Shown here: in pieces, positions 21,866 to 31,730 of the stretch
How the letters are laid out: every line of letters starts with the position of its first letter
How positions within the stretch are numbered: position 1 is the first letter of the stretch
NCBI GenBank assembly: GCA_009829735.1
Contig: CM020620.1
Span: forward strand, 21,178,020 to 21,242,019
DNA from: Pyropia yezoensis
Taxonomy: Eukaryota; Rhodophyta; Bangiophyceae; Bangiales; Bangiaceae
Length of the DNA stretch: 64,000 nt
Direction: 5' to 3'
Position numbers and translations under genes: made by a program
Notes under the pieces: model-generated
The model's database searches: none
What the model was told of the DNA's origin: nothing
Seen by the model: the letters and a program-made list of their open reading frames with translations, nothing else

Positions 21866-24800
21866 CTCATGCTGGTGCCGCATACTTTTCTGGTCTTCCG
21901 CTGTGTGTTCTTTTCGTTTTCATGTCTCACTTGCCGGCTGCCAGGTGGCGGCGACTGCGATCGCCCCCACCTTAAGCCCCCCCCCACCCCCCACCCTCCC
22001 CCCCCCCCGACCACGTCCGGCGACGCCGCATTGATGCGCTCCCCCCGCGGTCGCCTGCCACTTACACCGTGAGGGCCACCACCAGCGTGATAACCGCCGG
22101 GGCCTTGGCGGAGCGTGGCAACCTCAGCGCGATCGCGACGCTGGCCATCGACAGAGGCCGCTGACTAGCGGTGAAGGCGGTGAAGCTGAAGAATGCCGGC
22201 GGGGGGGGGGGGGGCTAGGCCTAGGACTGCCGCCCGTGGGGCGGAACTGCGGGCGGCGGGCGCCTGGCACGCGCCCAGGGCAGCGAGCGCACCGCTGGGA
22301 ACCACCGCGGTGCGGAGGTATCTGCGTAGAGCATCAACCGCGAAGGGGGGACGCGCCGCGAGTGTTGCATGGGGAGCCTACTCGCCGGCATTGGGGGCTT
22401 GGGGGGGGATAAGTTGCCTGGCGGGAAGCGGGGTGCGCCCGCCCGCGGCCGCCGCGGCCAAGGCGCTGCTGGCCGGCAACACCGCCGCTGCAGACGCCGC
22501 CTCCGCCGCCGCCTCCGCAATCCCCGCCATGGCGGCCGCCGCGTCTTCGGCGGCGGCGGGCGCAGCCACGCCGCTGCCGACGCCTCTCCCAACGTCAACT
22601 GTGACCGCAACCGCAACCGCGACAGCGACGTGGACCGCGAGTGTGACCCCGGCGAGCCAGGCGGGGGGGATCCCGATGCTTCTGCACGGCCTCTACCTCC
22701 TCTCACACCTGTATGACCCGCCTGAGGGTTGCGGCGGTGCCGCCCGTGGTCCATCCCAGTGCCAGATGAGTGGAGGCGGGAAGAGGGGAGCTTGGCAAGG
22801 TGGAGGGCTTGGGGTGGGGGACAGAGGGGCGAGCTTTATGGGGGGGGAGAAAGGGGGGCGAACTTTTGGGGTGAAGGGGGGGGGGACATGGAGGCAGAAG
22901 GGCGTGGCGGGCAACGGTGAGCAGGGGGACGGGGCGGGAGGCGCGCAACTGCGAGGGGCACGGTGGACCAGGATGAGGCGATGACACGAGGGATACCAGC
23001 GGCGCGGACTCCCTCAGGTGGCGCTTGGGCGGATGCTGCCAGGCAGTGGGTGGGTTCCGCCGCAGATGACGGCCGGGCGCGGCGTGGGTTAGGGCGGGGG
23101 CATGAGACAGGCGGAGAAGAGCGGCAGGAGCGAGGGGAGCGGCATAGGTGAAGCCGGCAGAGCGAAGCGGAAGAAGCCGTGCAGGCGACGTGGGAGGCGC
23201 GATGCACGAGGGATCCGGGATCTGTCTGAAGCATATGTCCAACCACAGCGGTCGGATCCAGCTCCGAGTGAAGCCTCCGCCCAATTACAGAGGTCGGATC
23301 AATCCCTGATGCGTATGTCCAATGAATGCTGTCGGACTACTTCATGCCTCGCTGACGCCTGTTCTCCTTTTCGACATCCCCTCCCACGCTGTCCTGCCGC
23401 CCCCCCCCCCGACCCCCACCCACACCCTGCTCACGTACCCACCCACCCGCTCACCCGGCACCCGCCGCGCCTGCTCGGCGGCCAGTTCCAGCCAGCCTCG
23501 GCAGCTGCAGATGGCCAGCCGCGCCGCTCTGCGGCGGCGTTGTGTACACACGCGCGAGGCGGCTCCCAACGGACAGCGGCAGCGTTGGGGAGCGGCGGAC
23601 TCCGGACTCGATATCAGGAGCCTTCAGCGCCTTGGCGGACAGGGGCGAAGGCGGGGGGGGCGCACGGCACATCCAAGTACACCGCCGCGGCGTTGACGTC
23701 AGCGTCAGCGGCGGCCGTCTCCTTTACAGCGTTTGAAGATGACGAGCCGCCGCAGCCACTGGGTGGATCAGCCGCGGGAGGGGCCAACGGCCGCGGCAGG
23801 GGGGCGGCGGTCAGTTGGAAGGTGCGGCGGCTGCGCCCCATACAGGCAGGAGCCCCCCCCCGCCGCGCCCAACGGCGATGGACCCAGCGGCGACGGCGGG
23901 CCAAGCCTCCTAAAAGCCAAAAAGCCGCCGCACGTCGCGGACCGGCAAGCGCATGTGTGGCCACCGTGGCCACCCGCAGGTGCAACGGAAGGACCCGAGT
24001 GTACCGCCTGGCCCTCCCCCCACGTCCTTCCCTGCGCCCCAACTGCCACTGCCCCCGCCACCGTCGCCGCTGCCGCTGCCGCCGCAACCACCGCCCCCCG
24101 ACAGGGGGATGAGGGGCGGCAAGTCCCCGGCCAAGGGCCCGAGAACAGACACCCCACCACGACCACCACTGCCTCCAGCGCCATGACGGCTGCTCCGGCG
24201 GCCGCCACCGCGCCCTCCCCCGCCCTCCGACGGCAGGGGGGCATTGGAGGCTAAGAGCGGGACGCGTCCTCCGCCGCGCCCCCCCCCCAGCCCCCTTGCC
24301 CCCCCGCCGTCTTCTGGGTGTAGCGTGTTGGCAGGCCCGCCGTAGCGCCCGCCCTCATCCCTCCCCCCACGCGAACCCCTCATGCTCCCTTTCCGCCCCT
24401 ACAGCAGCGGCATAGCTCCTTGACCCTCACCACACATCCCCCGAGCTCACAGGACTCAGTGGGGAGCCTCCACCGCCGGATCCTTCCCCGCCGCCCCCGC
24501 CCCTCCGCACCCCCGCGGCGCCCCCCGTCCCCCGGAGACGGCCCGCGCAGGCTGCCGCCTCTCCCCCGCACAGCCTCTTCCTCCCCCCCCCCGCGCCAAA
24601 ACCACCGCCATCACCACAACCGCCACTGGCGCCACTGCCACCACTGCCACCGCCACTGCCGCGTTCACCGCTGCCGCAGTCGTCGCTGCCGGCAGCACCC
24701 GCCCCCCCAGCAGTGACGCCCTCCGACGGGCGGCCAAGAAATGCCGACGGGCGGCACCGGCAGGGGCGGGGTGAGGACGAGGCTTGGCGCCGGCGAGGGG

Positions 24801-25107
24801 TAGGCAAAGGGCGGTCCCCCCCCTCGCCGGGGCGCCCCCCGCCCCCCACCACCGCCGAGACTGCTGCACGGGAAAGGGACGGCCGTGAGCAGGCGGCGTC
24901 TAGTCAGCTGCGGCGGGTGACCGGAGGCGGGGGCGGAGAGGCAGCGGGGGGGCGGTCGACATCGTCCCCCGCCCCCAACTCATTGCGCATAATCGATGAT
25001 CGCCTTAGTGCAGTGATGTCCGGAAAGAGCGCTGCGCACTTCGTATGTACTCAGGGGGACGGGAAGGGGCGGAGGCATTGGCGGTGTACTGCACGGAAAC
25101 ATTATTC
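21866..25107. other. GC-rich region, no confident gene
   Basis: It begins just after the recombinase stop with C-runs (21977-22009) and continues with Ala/Pro/Arg-biased ORFs on both strands (for example plus 22193-22984 and plus 23102-24112) that I regard as compositional. A direct repeat of a short phrase around CGGTCGGATC and AGGTCGGATC occurs at about 23250-23300. Nothing else could be supported. Confidence 0.35.
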
Positions 25108-25983
25108 TCAGGAGCCTTGGCGATGCTGGTAGAGAGAGAGTGAGCCTATGGTCCGTTGCCCAATAAAGATACATCGAGCATTCTTTTCTCTGTCCTCCGA
25201 GAAGCTTCGGGCCACGGGCCTCGGCCAATCAGGTGCGCCTACAGATGCCCCTGTGTGATGGGCCCCGCATAAGCGTTGGCCGGTCCTTTTTGGGAACCCG
25301 CTGCCAGCGCGCTCATTACCTGGGACTGCGGGTGAGGACACACTGGGTGGGGAGGGCCACGACACGAGGGGTGAGGCCGGCGCCACCGTCAGCGTCGATG
25401 ATGGTGGCCATGGGCGCGGCGGTAGCAGCGTCGGTGGCGACGGCCGCAGTGGCGGCGGCGGCGGCAGCGGCGGCGGCGGCGGCAGCGGCGGCGTTGGTGT
25501 CAACGGTTTCGCGACGAGGACCGCCACGGCGACGAGGACAACGAGGGCGGTCACGACGACGAGTTTGTCGCGGGGGGGGGGGGGGGGGGGGGCAACGGCG
25601 GCGGTGATGGTGGCGGCGGCGGCAACGGAAATGGTGCCGGTGTCGCCGGCTGCTGTAGCAGACAGCCCGGCGGCCGAGGGGGTTGTGGCGGCCATCCCGG
25701 CTGCCGCGGGCCGCTGCGGCCGACACGGTGGCGGTGGTTCCCGCGACGGCGTCAGTGGCGTTGGCGCTACCGCGTCGTCAGCGGAAGCGGCGACCGTCCT
25801 GACCGAGGCCGAGGCGACGGCCACGGCGGCCGCCAGGGCGGCCGCGACAGCGGTCAGGCCCCACGCCGCTGCAGCTATGGGCTTTTTGAAGGGGGCGGTG
25901 CCAGCAACGGTGTTTTTGGAGGGGGGCAGCGGGTCGCAGGCGGCCGCGTCGACGTTCTGGTGGGCAGGGGGGGGATAGGCCAC
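25108..25983 (-). CDS. Possible membrane protein with two hydrophobic segments
   Basis: A 291-codon open frame without an ATG start (GTG at 25983). It has two hydrophobic stretches (PIAAAAWGLTAVAAALAAAV and KLVVVTALVVLVAVAVLVA) separated by about 110 residues and followed by poly-Pro. The alternating Ala-rich segment derives partly from a GGC repeat at 25440-25500, so it may be compositional. The C-terminus runs across the left inverted-repeat arm. It may be an exon of a larger gene. Weak. Confidence 0.25.
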   Translation of the reverse strand: MAYPPPAHQNVDAAACDPLPPSKNTVAGTAPFKKPIAAAAWGLTAVAAALAAAVAVASASVRTVAASADDAVAPTPLTPSREPPPPCRPQRPAAAGMAATTPSAAGLSATAAGDTGTISVAAAATITAAVAPPPPPPRDKLVVVTALVVLVAVAVLVAKPLTPTPPLPPPPPLPPPPPLRPSPPTLLPPRPWPPSSTLTVAPASPLVSWPSPPSVSSPAVPGNERAGSGFPKRTGQRLCGAHHTGASVGAPDWPRPVARSFSEDREKNARCIFIGQRTIGSLSLYQHRQGS

Positions 25984-27437
25984 AGGCAGCTGTGGCTACG
26001 TTCGTCGAAGAGGCTGAAAGTGGTGCCAATGTTGAGGGCAGGAGGGGGAAGGGGGGCAGGCGTCCGCGGGAACGGTGTACAGGGGGAGGGCGGGGGGACG
26101 ATGGTGACGCTGTTCGCGTGGTGGGGGCCAGTGGGTGGGGACTGCGGGGTTCGTGCTTGGGCTGAGGGGTGTCGTGGAGGCGGTGGCGTATGGGGGCGCG
26201 GGGAGAGGATCTCAAGGGGTGGTGCTGTCCTCTATTGGTGAGGAGGGCATCTGCGGCGATGGCGGGAGGGTTGATGTATGGATGGGGGAGGGGACAGAAC
26301 GATTTTCTATGTGAGATGTAGACGGTTGGGGTGAAGTCACTGTTACACCAGGAGTGGAGTGGGCGGCGGCGACTGTAGCGGCGGGGTTGTGATAGCGCCA
26401 CGAGCGCGTGTACCCGTCCCTGCGCCGGAGTCTCTCTATTAGTTGCGGGCGCAGGGGGGCGGGCACGGCGGCTCCGAAGGGCATGAGGTAAATGTGCGGC
26501 AGGGTGCGGTACTTCTGCTTGAACGGAAGCGGCAGCGAAGTGGTGCTGGAAAGACGCACGGCTATGTGGAGACCGAATATTGGGGGGCCTCGCGAAGGGG
26601 GCGGTCAGCCCAAGAGGCGAAAAAGCAGCAAGGCACGTTGTGCACTTGCGTCTTTTCTCACACGCTCCACGCCCCCACCCCCTCACACCCCATAGACGCG
26701 GGACGCTTTGCCCTTTGTTCCATTGGGCCGGACACTGTTGGCGGCTGCGAAGAACCCACTCAGTCTCGGCGCAGCCCCCCGAGCAGCGCTCCGTCCGCAG
26801 CTAGTGGACCCGCCCAAGTCCCCGCATGAGGTACTGCCGCGCAGGGTGGAGGGGGTGGCGGGAGGCAGGGGTGGGATTGTCTCCTTGAGGTATCTGGTCC
26901 AGGAGAGGGGACCAGGAGCGGCAGGGGGACGAGAAGCCACTTCATAAGGAGCACCAGGCGATGTGTACATAAAGCCAGAAATGGCATTTCACACGTGAGG
27001 ACCCGGCTTCTTCGTGGACCAATCAGACGAGCCGATGACACGGAACATTTTCCCCACGAACGGCCATCTCAAAAACGAGGACTCGCTCACGAAAAAAGAA
27101 ACTCAAAACAATGGCATCCAGGCACCCGCTGGGTTCTCCCCAAGAATGACCACCCCTCTTCCAAGCCTCTGTTAGCACATGGGCAAGAACCCACCCCCGA
27201 GCAGTGCAAGTCAATGCGAAAAGGATGGCCCCGTTTCAAGGTGGTCAGCAACCAGTCCACTCAGAGTGTCCCTCAGAGCGGTACCCTACCAGGAGACCCA
27301 AGGACCCCATGAGTTCGCAAGGACCTCTGTGATACTACTGTCAGCATGGCGGCGTTGGACCTTGTCACGGCCGATGTGCTGCCCGAGCCCGAGCCGAGAA
27401 AAACCTCGATGTATCTTTTTTTTGCAACGGACCATAG
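25146..27437. repeat. Segment bounded by 42-45 base inverted repeats
   Basis: The left end at 25146-25190 begins CTATGGTCCGTTGC and continues GATACATCGAG and a TTTTCTC end. The right end at 27396-27437 is its reverse complement with a few changes (GAGAAAAAC, CTCGATGTATC, a T-run, GCAACGGACCATAG). No obvious target duplication flanks the ends. The enclosed 2.3 kb holds a two-exon gene on the minus strand. It could be a TIR DNA transposon, or two copies of a dispersed short repeat in opposite orientation. Confidence 0.5.
26212..26970 (-). CDS. Two-exon gene, unknown function
   Basis: Exon 1 is 26970-26687 from a true ATG, exon 2 is 26545-26212, joined in phase 2 over a 141-base intron with GTGAG donor and TTTCCAG acceptor; the product is 205 residues. 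The N-terminal half is Pro/Ser/Ala-rich and has an internal repeat (GSTSCGDLGGSTSCG). After the junction comes the best-ordered part, FKQKYRTLPHIYLMPFGAAV then LRPQLIERLRRRDGYTRSWR. The tail is Pro/Ser/Thr-rich. I do not recognise the family. It lies wholly inside the inverted-repeat-bounded segment 25146-27437 and so could be cargo or a transposon gene, but no nuclease motif is visible. Confidence 0.45.
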
Positions 27438-27771
27438 CTGCTTGGCCGATCACGAAGCAGCATTGGTAAATTGCGAAAATCCGGGGGGACCGACCGATTC
27501 GTGGGGGGACCGGGGGACACCCCCTGAGCGACACAGTCCTGGGGGAGGCCGGTCCCCCTAGCGCGAATGGGAGTAGCTTATCCCCTGTCAAGATACAAGC
27601 CCGATTTTGGCCAGATCTCTTGCTTCGTTGTGCAAATTCTTGCTCTGCACGAGCATGAAAGTGAACGGCTCGAGCAGAATTTTCCTTTTCTGATCGAGGG
27701 GCTGGTCTGAGGCCATAGAGTCTCCCCAAGGATGACCGACACGACGGCCGCTGTCGGTGTTCTGTCAACCA

Positions 27772-28113
27772 ATGACAACAGCGGTGGCGCTGCTGTTCGC
27801 TGGATGGAGCGTTCCATTAGTCAGCGTTCACGCCGTAGACGTCGAGCAAGGCAGGGAGATTTTTCCGTGCAGACTCGAAAGCTGTCGTCGGGCACGTTTT
27901 TGCTTAACCAGTACGAGAGATTTCGCGGTATTTAAACGCGATTGTGTAAGCATTGCACCCAAGCGTAGCGATGGTCGGTTGCTTCTTTGCGCTTCGCGAG
28001 AGTTCTCTCCTGCCCCGTGCGCTTCCAGTCGTACCAAGAGAGGTCGCGACCACCAATCGCCCGAGCTGTTTAGGGCAGTAAGCAAAAAGAGCGGGGAAAA
28101 ACGGTGTCTATGA
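27772..28113 (+). CDS. Possible small secreted Cys-containing protein
   Basis: The ATG at 27772 gives 113 residues. The first 20 (MTTAVALLFAGWSVPLVSVH) look like a signal peptide. Seven cysteines follow in a basic, Ser/Arg-rich chain. The surrounding DNA is less GC-rich than the rest of the window. No family recognised and no neighbouring support, so it may be a chance ORF. Confidence 0.3.
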   Translation: MTTAVALLFAGWSVPLVSVHAVDVEQGREIFPCRLESCRRARFCLTSTRDFAVFKRDCVSIAPKRSDGRLLLCASREFSPAPCASSRTKRGRDHQSPELFRAVSKKSGEKRCL

Positions 28114-28944
28114 TGACTTGAGGGGGGGTTGATGCAGGTCTTTTGCAGGTTTTCGCTCGAGAATTTCCCAAAAAAGCAAGAAAACTTTGACAGGCGATAA
28201 GCAGTGCTGCGCTGGTACCTGCTGCTCGGGTGCGATGCACATACGAGAATTGTGTTTTGATTAGGGACGCTTTTGAATTTTTATTCGAGCTTCCCGTGAT
28301 ATTTGAAAAGTTAAAATATTCTATTACTTTTTGCTCGCCATGTATCTACCTAGCATGAGGTGAAGAGAGCGGCGTGTAGGACTGACGTTTTTGGACCTCC
28401 AGGAGGAGCACTTACGCGGAGACATACAATGATGGAGAGGGGGCGCTCAGGGGGTGAAGAGGGGGCGCCATGTTATGAACGATGTTTGATGGCGGCGTCG
28501 GCGTGCGGATTCCTCAGGAAGCTCTCCCACATGACTCGAGGAGAACGACGAAAAGAGAGTGAGGGCGAGGGGAGGGGGGGAGGGTGCTTTTCAAAGTAGA
28601 AGTAGGTAAGGCTTTGTGTGGAGCAGGGGCTTGGGGTGTGTTTGCGTGGGTCGCGGCCGTCCCGCCGCCTGGCACACGCTGAGGACGCCACCGTGCTCCG
28701 AAGGTGTCACCTGGGATATGCCGGGGAAGGTCATCACGACGAGCCAGGCACAGTTGGCTCGCCTCGGCCGCGCGGTTTTCGAATCGGGAGTGGTTGTGCT
28801 GATGGAGCGGCCGACGCAGCCGCTCAACAGCCGCAAGGTGCTGTCTTACGGCGCGTAGGGCGGGCAGGATTGACTCTTGGGAACATCTTCGAGGAGGGGA
28901 GAAGGGGGATGAGTGAGAGGGGACGAAGGTGGGGAAGAGACGGA
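28114..28944. other. Intergenic, including an AT-rich patch
   Basis: 28130-28340 is among the most AT-rich sequence in the window. 28360-28944 has short ORFs on both strands; minus 28836-28660 and plus 28719-28858 have fairly normal residue content but no identifiable domain. The family A retrotransposon is inserted at its right edge. Confidence 0.35.
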
Positions 28945-28949
28945 AAGAG

Positions 28950-29313
28950 TGTAGCAATATGGTTGGCCGTATTGTAACCCTAATATTAGGGGGGGCTACT
29001 TCTAACCCTTAACTTCCAATTTGATTGTTCGTACTGGTCACGGTATCTATAAGTTACGTATGACCAGAGGGACTTGCATCTTGGGGTGGAGGGTAGTTAG
29101 TAGTGTCTCCGAGGGTTTATAACGTGGGGGCCGGCGGCGAATCCACCGCCGGCCAAGGTAGAACAACAAACCCTTCCCATCTGGGCTCCCATCTTGGTCC
29201 CGTGGCTTGCGCTCCAAGGACAGCAACCTTGGCCTCCCGGTGACGTTGGTGCCGATCCCCCTTGGTGAGTGTTCCCTGAGAGTGGACGTGCGACGGATCC
29301 CTATTGTGCTACA
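28950..29313 (+). repeat. 5' LTR, family A
   Basis: Begins TGTAGCA and ends TGCTACA, a perfect 7-base terminal inverted repeat. It contains TATAAG and TTTATAACG elements (about 29050 and 29116), followed by a GC hairpin: GGCCGGCGG at 29129-29137 and its complement at 29146-29154. Homologous to the LTRs at 39335, 48686 and 61006. Confidence 0.95.
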
Positions 29314-29314
29314 T

Positions 29315-29332
29315 TGGTGGAGCAGCAGGGGA
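29315..29332 (+). promoter_or_regulatory. Primer binding site
   Basis: TGGTGGAGCAGCAGGGGA lies one base after the LTR. Read as the complement of a tRNA 3' end, it gives CCA, an A discriminator, a 7-base acceptor strand and a T-stem strand CCCTG, so it has proper tRNA form. The tRNA identity is not determined. Family B has nearly the same site. Confidence 0.7.
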
Positions 29333-29538
29333 CGGGTTTCCGTCACCCTTGTGGTGACGCCGTCTTCGGCCCTGGCACACGGATAGGGATCCGGTCCTTT
29401 TCTTGTACTCGTGGTGTTGCGACCTGATCGATTGTGTTGAGTTTTTACCTTTGACTGTGATCTACTGTTACTCTCCCCAATCTACCCCCTCGCTCTCTTA
29501 TTCGTGGTGATTGTTACGTCGGTTGACTGATTGTGACT

Positions 29539-31722
29539 ATGTCTACCCAAGAGACGGGGAACGTTCAAGATGACGGATCGGCGTCGACGCCGACTCCGGA
29601 GGTGACTACGGGAGCCGGGATCGGGAACCCGATCGATAACATTGAGACGCCAATGCTTTCCGGTGCCGGATCGACGTTTGGCACAGCTCGGACGGCAGGA
29701 GGCGGGGGCCCGCCTCAACTGTCGTCGACCGACCTCACTCCGCCGCCTCCTTCACCAGGGGATTCCCTGATGGCATCATTGGCCCGCATCGAGGCCCGGT
29801 TTTCCGGACTCGACGCTCGCCAAGAGCGGACGGAGGACGCAATGGCCGTGTTGATGTCAACACGCCACACGACGGGACCCCGACGTGTTCCTCCCACACC
29901 GGTACGGTTCGAACCGGCCGGACTACCTTCGGAGTCCACCAGGGTCAACCCCGGTGTTGCTACTCCTGGACAGCCCCCGGACACAATGGGGTATGGATCC
30001 GACTCGTCGGCAGCGTTGGAACGGAGCCACACGGAGCGATACGCTCGGAGCACCCGAAGCGGACTCCGCGGACACGACCCGGCGGATACTTACGCCGGTG
30101 GAGAGTCGGTTATTGGCGGAGGGGGTACCCTCTCACAGTATCCCCACGACGAAGGAGGCCAGGCAACTCGGGTTCCCGAGGTGCCGACGCCTGAAGTACC
30201 ATCTTTAGTGGTGGAAGCTATGACCGCGCAGGTCACTGCGAGCCTACTGAAGCGGATGGAGTCCGATGAGTTTGCTCATCAACTGGCGAAGCGACTGGAT
30301 ATCCAGGACGCTGACACGGAGATCGTCAACGAAGTCTTCAGGTCAGTACTGACTCCCGAACGTTATCGTTTGGAGGACCGATCTACCACCGTATCGGAAT
30401 CGATGCGTAATACGTCGCACCGAGCGATTCGCTCTATGCAGACCCTTATGAAGGGAGTCCCTATGTTCGGAGGGCCGAACGGACGCCCGTTGGCAGTCAC
30501 CGGCTTCTTGACTAGCTTCAAGGCAGCCGCGGACAAGGCCCTCGTTAACGAGGGGCTGGCCCTGGAGATCCTCCCGTTCTTTGTTGATGAACGGGTGCGA
30601 GGCATCCTTCGCCAGGCATCCCCGATGCCGGGAATGAGGGTCGCGGCCACCCCCATGGATTACCGTGGGATCCTCAAGGAGCTGCTGAGCAGTTACCTCA
30701 GTGAGGACAAGTGCGAGGACCACTACCGGGCCCTTCGCACTGCCACCGCCCAGAGCCGGGAGGATGAGGAGATGTTCGGACGACGCATTCAAGAGCTCGA
30801 CTACGAGCTGGGGAAGCTCCTCGGAGAAGGGGAACTACGGGCCATCCTGTTCGCAGGAGTACCCAACTACGTGCGGATATCTGCATGGGGAGCCAACACG
30901 GCACGGACGAACTTCAGTCGACTGATGCATATGTGCAAGTCCCTAGGGGAAGCCTACCGGGTTCTACACCCGGAGTGTGCTCTGGCCTCAAAGCCCAAGG
31001 GTGAGGGGAGCAAGCTCAATCTTACCCCGGTACCGAGGCAAGAGAAGGTGGAACGTAAGGCCGCACCAGTACTGGTGGCGACCGAACATACCCCTACGGG
31101 CGAGGATGAACCTCTAGTTGACCAGCAGGGCCACCTGCTGCTACCGGCTACGCCGGTGATTGATGAGCACGGTACGGTAGCGTACATCGCCCCGGCTGGG
31201 ACCCAGTTCCAGGTCAACGAGGGAGCGGGACGGCGCGTCCCGTATGTGCGGACAACGGGGTATGCCCCGGTTACGGGTAACCCCCACCAGCCCCTGCCTA
31301 CATGGGCAGTACGTACGGAGGCACCTCCGCAGATTGCGGGCCGACCCAACCGGTTGGGGGAGTCCATGTTCCGGTTGACCCAAGGACCCAAGGCCTACCA
31401 GGGAGCAGGCACTCGGGCGCCCGAGGGAGGCAACCGCAGCTACGGGGCTACCCCGATGCGAACTCAAGGAGGGACCGGCACGTCCGGATGTATGTTGTGT
31501 GGGGATCCCCAGCACTGGGTGTCTTCCTGCCCACTCATCCCCGAGGAGTCTCAGCGGGCAGCGGCGCAACGCAAGGCATCCACCGGGGGGTATCCCGCCG
31601 GAGCACCCGGACCCGCACCGGGTAGGCAGCCAGCTCCAGGTGGAGTACTGGCCGTCGAGGAGGCACCTCCTCAGCCGGATGTCCCGGCGGACAGCACCCT
31701 ACCAAGGGCGGGAAACGAGTAA
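29539..31722 (+). CDS. Gag, family A chromovirus
   Basis: The ATG at 29539 gives 727 residues and the stop is TAA at 31720. The N-terminal 200 residues are Thr/Pro/Gly-rich and probably disordered. The capsid-like region (about 250-480) includes MFGGPNGRPLAVTGFLTSFK and FFVDERVRGILRQAS. A single zinc knuckle CX2CX4HX4C lies at Cys651-Cys664 (MLCGDPQHWVSSC). The tail ends RAGNE. It is intact here, whereas the copy at 61593 has a nonsense codon. The stop is followed after 8 purine-rich bases by an ATG, the presumed pol start. Role: assembles the virus-like particle and packages RNA. Confidence 0.92.
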   Translation: MSTQETGNVQDDGSASTPTPEVTTGAGIGNPIDNIETPMLSGAGSTFGTARTAGGGGPPQLSSTDLTPPPPSPGDSLMASLARIEARFSGLDARQERTEDAMAVLMSTRHTTGPRRVPPTPVRFEPAGLPSESTRVNPGVATPGQPPDTMGYGSDSSAALERSHTERYARSTRSGLRGHDPADTYAGGESVIGGGGTLSQYPHDEGGQATRVPEVPTPEVPSLVVEAMTAQVTASLLKRMESDEFAHQLAKRLDIQDADTEIVNEVFRSVLTPERYRLEDRSTTVSESMRNTSHRAIRSMQTLMKGVPMFGGPNGRPLAVTGFLTSFKAAADKALVNEGLALEILPFFVDERVRGILRQASPMPGMRVAATPMDYRGILKELLSSYLSEDKCEDHYRALRTATAQSREDEEMFGRRIQELDYELGKLLGEGELRAILFAGVPNYVRISAWGANTARTNFSRLMHMCKSLGEAYRVLHPECALASKPKGEGSKLNLTPVPRQEKVERKAAPVLVATEHTPTGEDEPLVDQQGHLLLPATPVIDEHGTVAYIAPAGTQFQVNEGAGRRVPYVRTTGYAPVTGNPHQPLPTWAVRTEAPPQIAGRPNRLGESMFRLTQGPKAYQGAGTRAPEGGNRSYGATPMRTQGGTGTSGCMLCGDPQHWVSSCPLIPEESQRAAAQRKASTGGYPAGAPGPAPGRQPAPGGVLAVEEAPPQPDVPADSTLPRAGNE

Positions 31723-31730
31723 GAGGAAGG

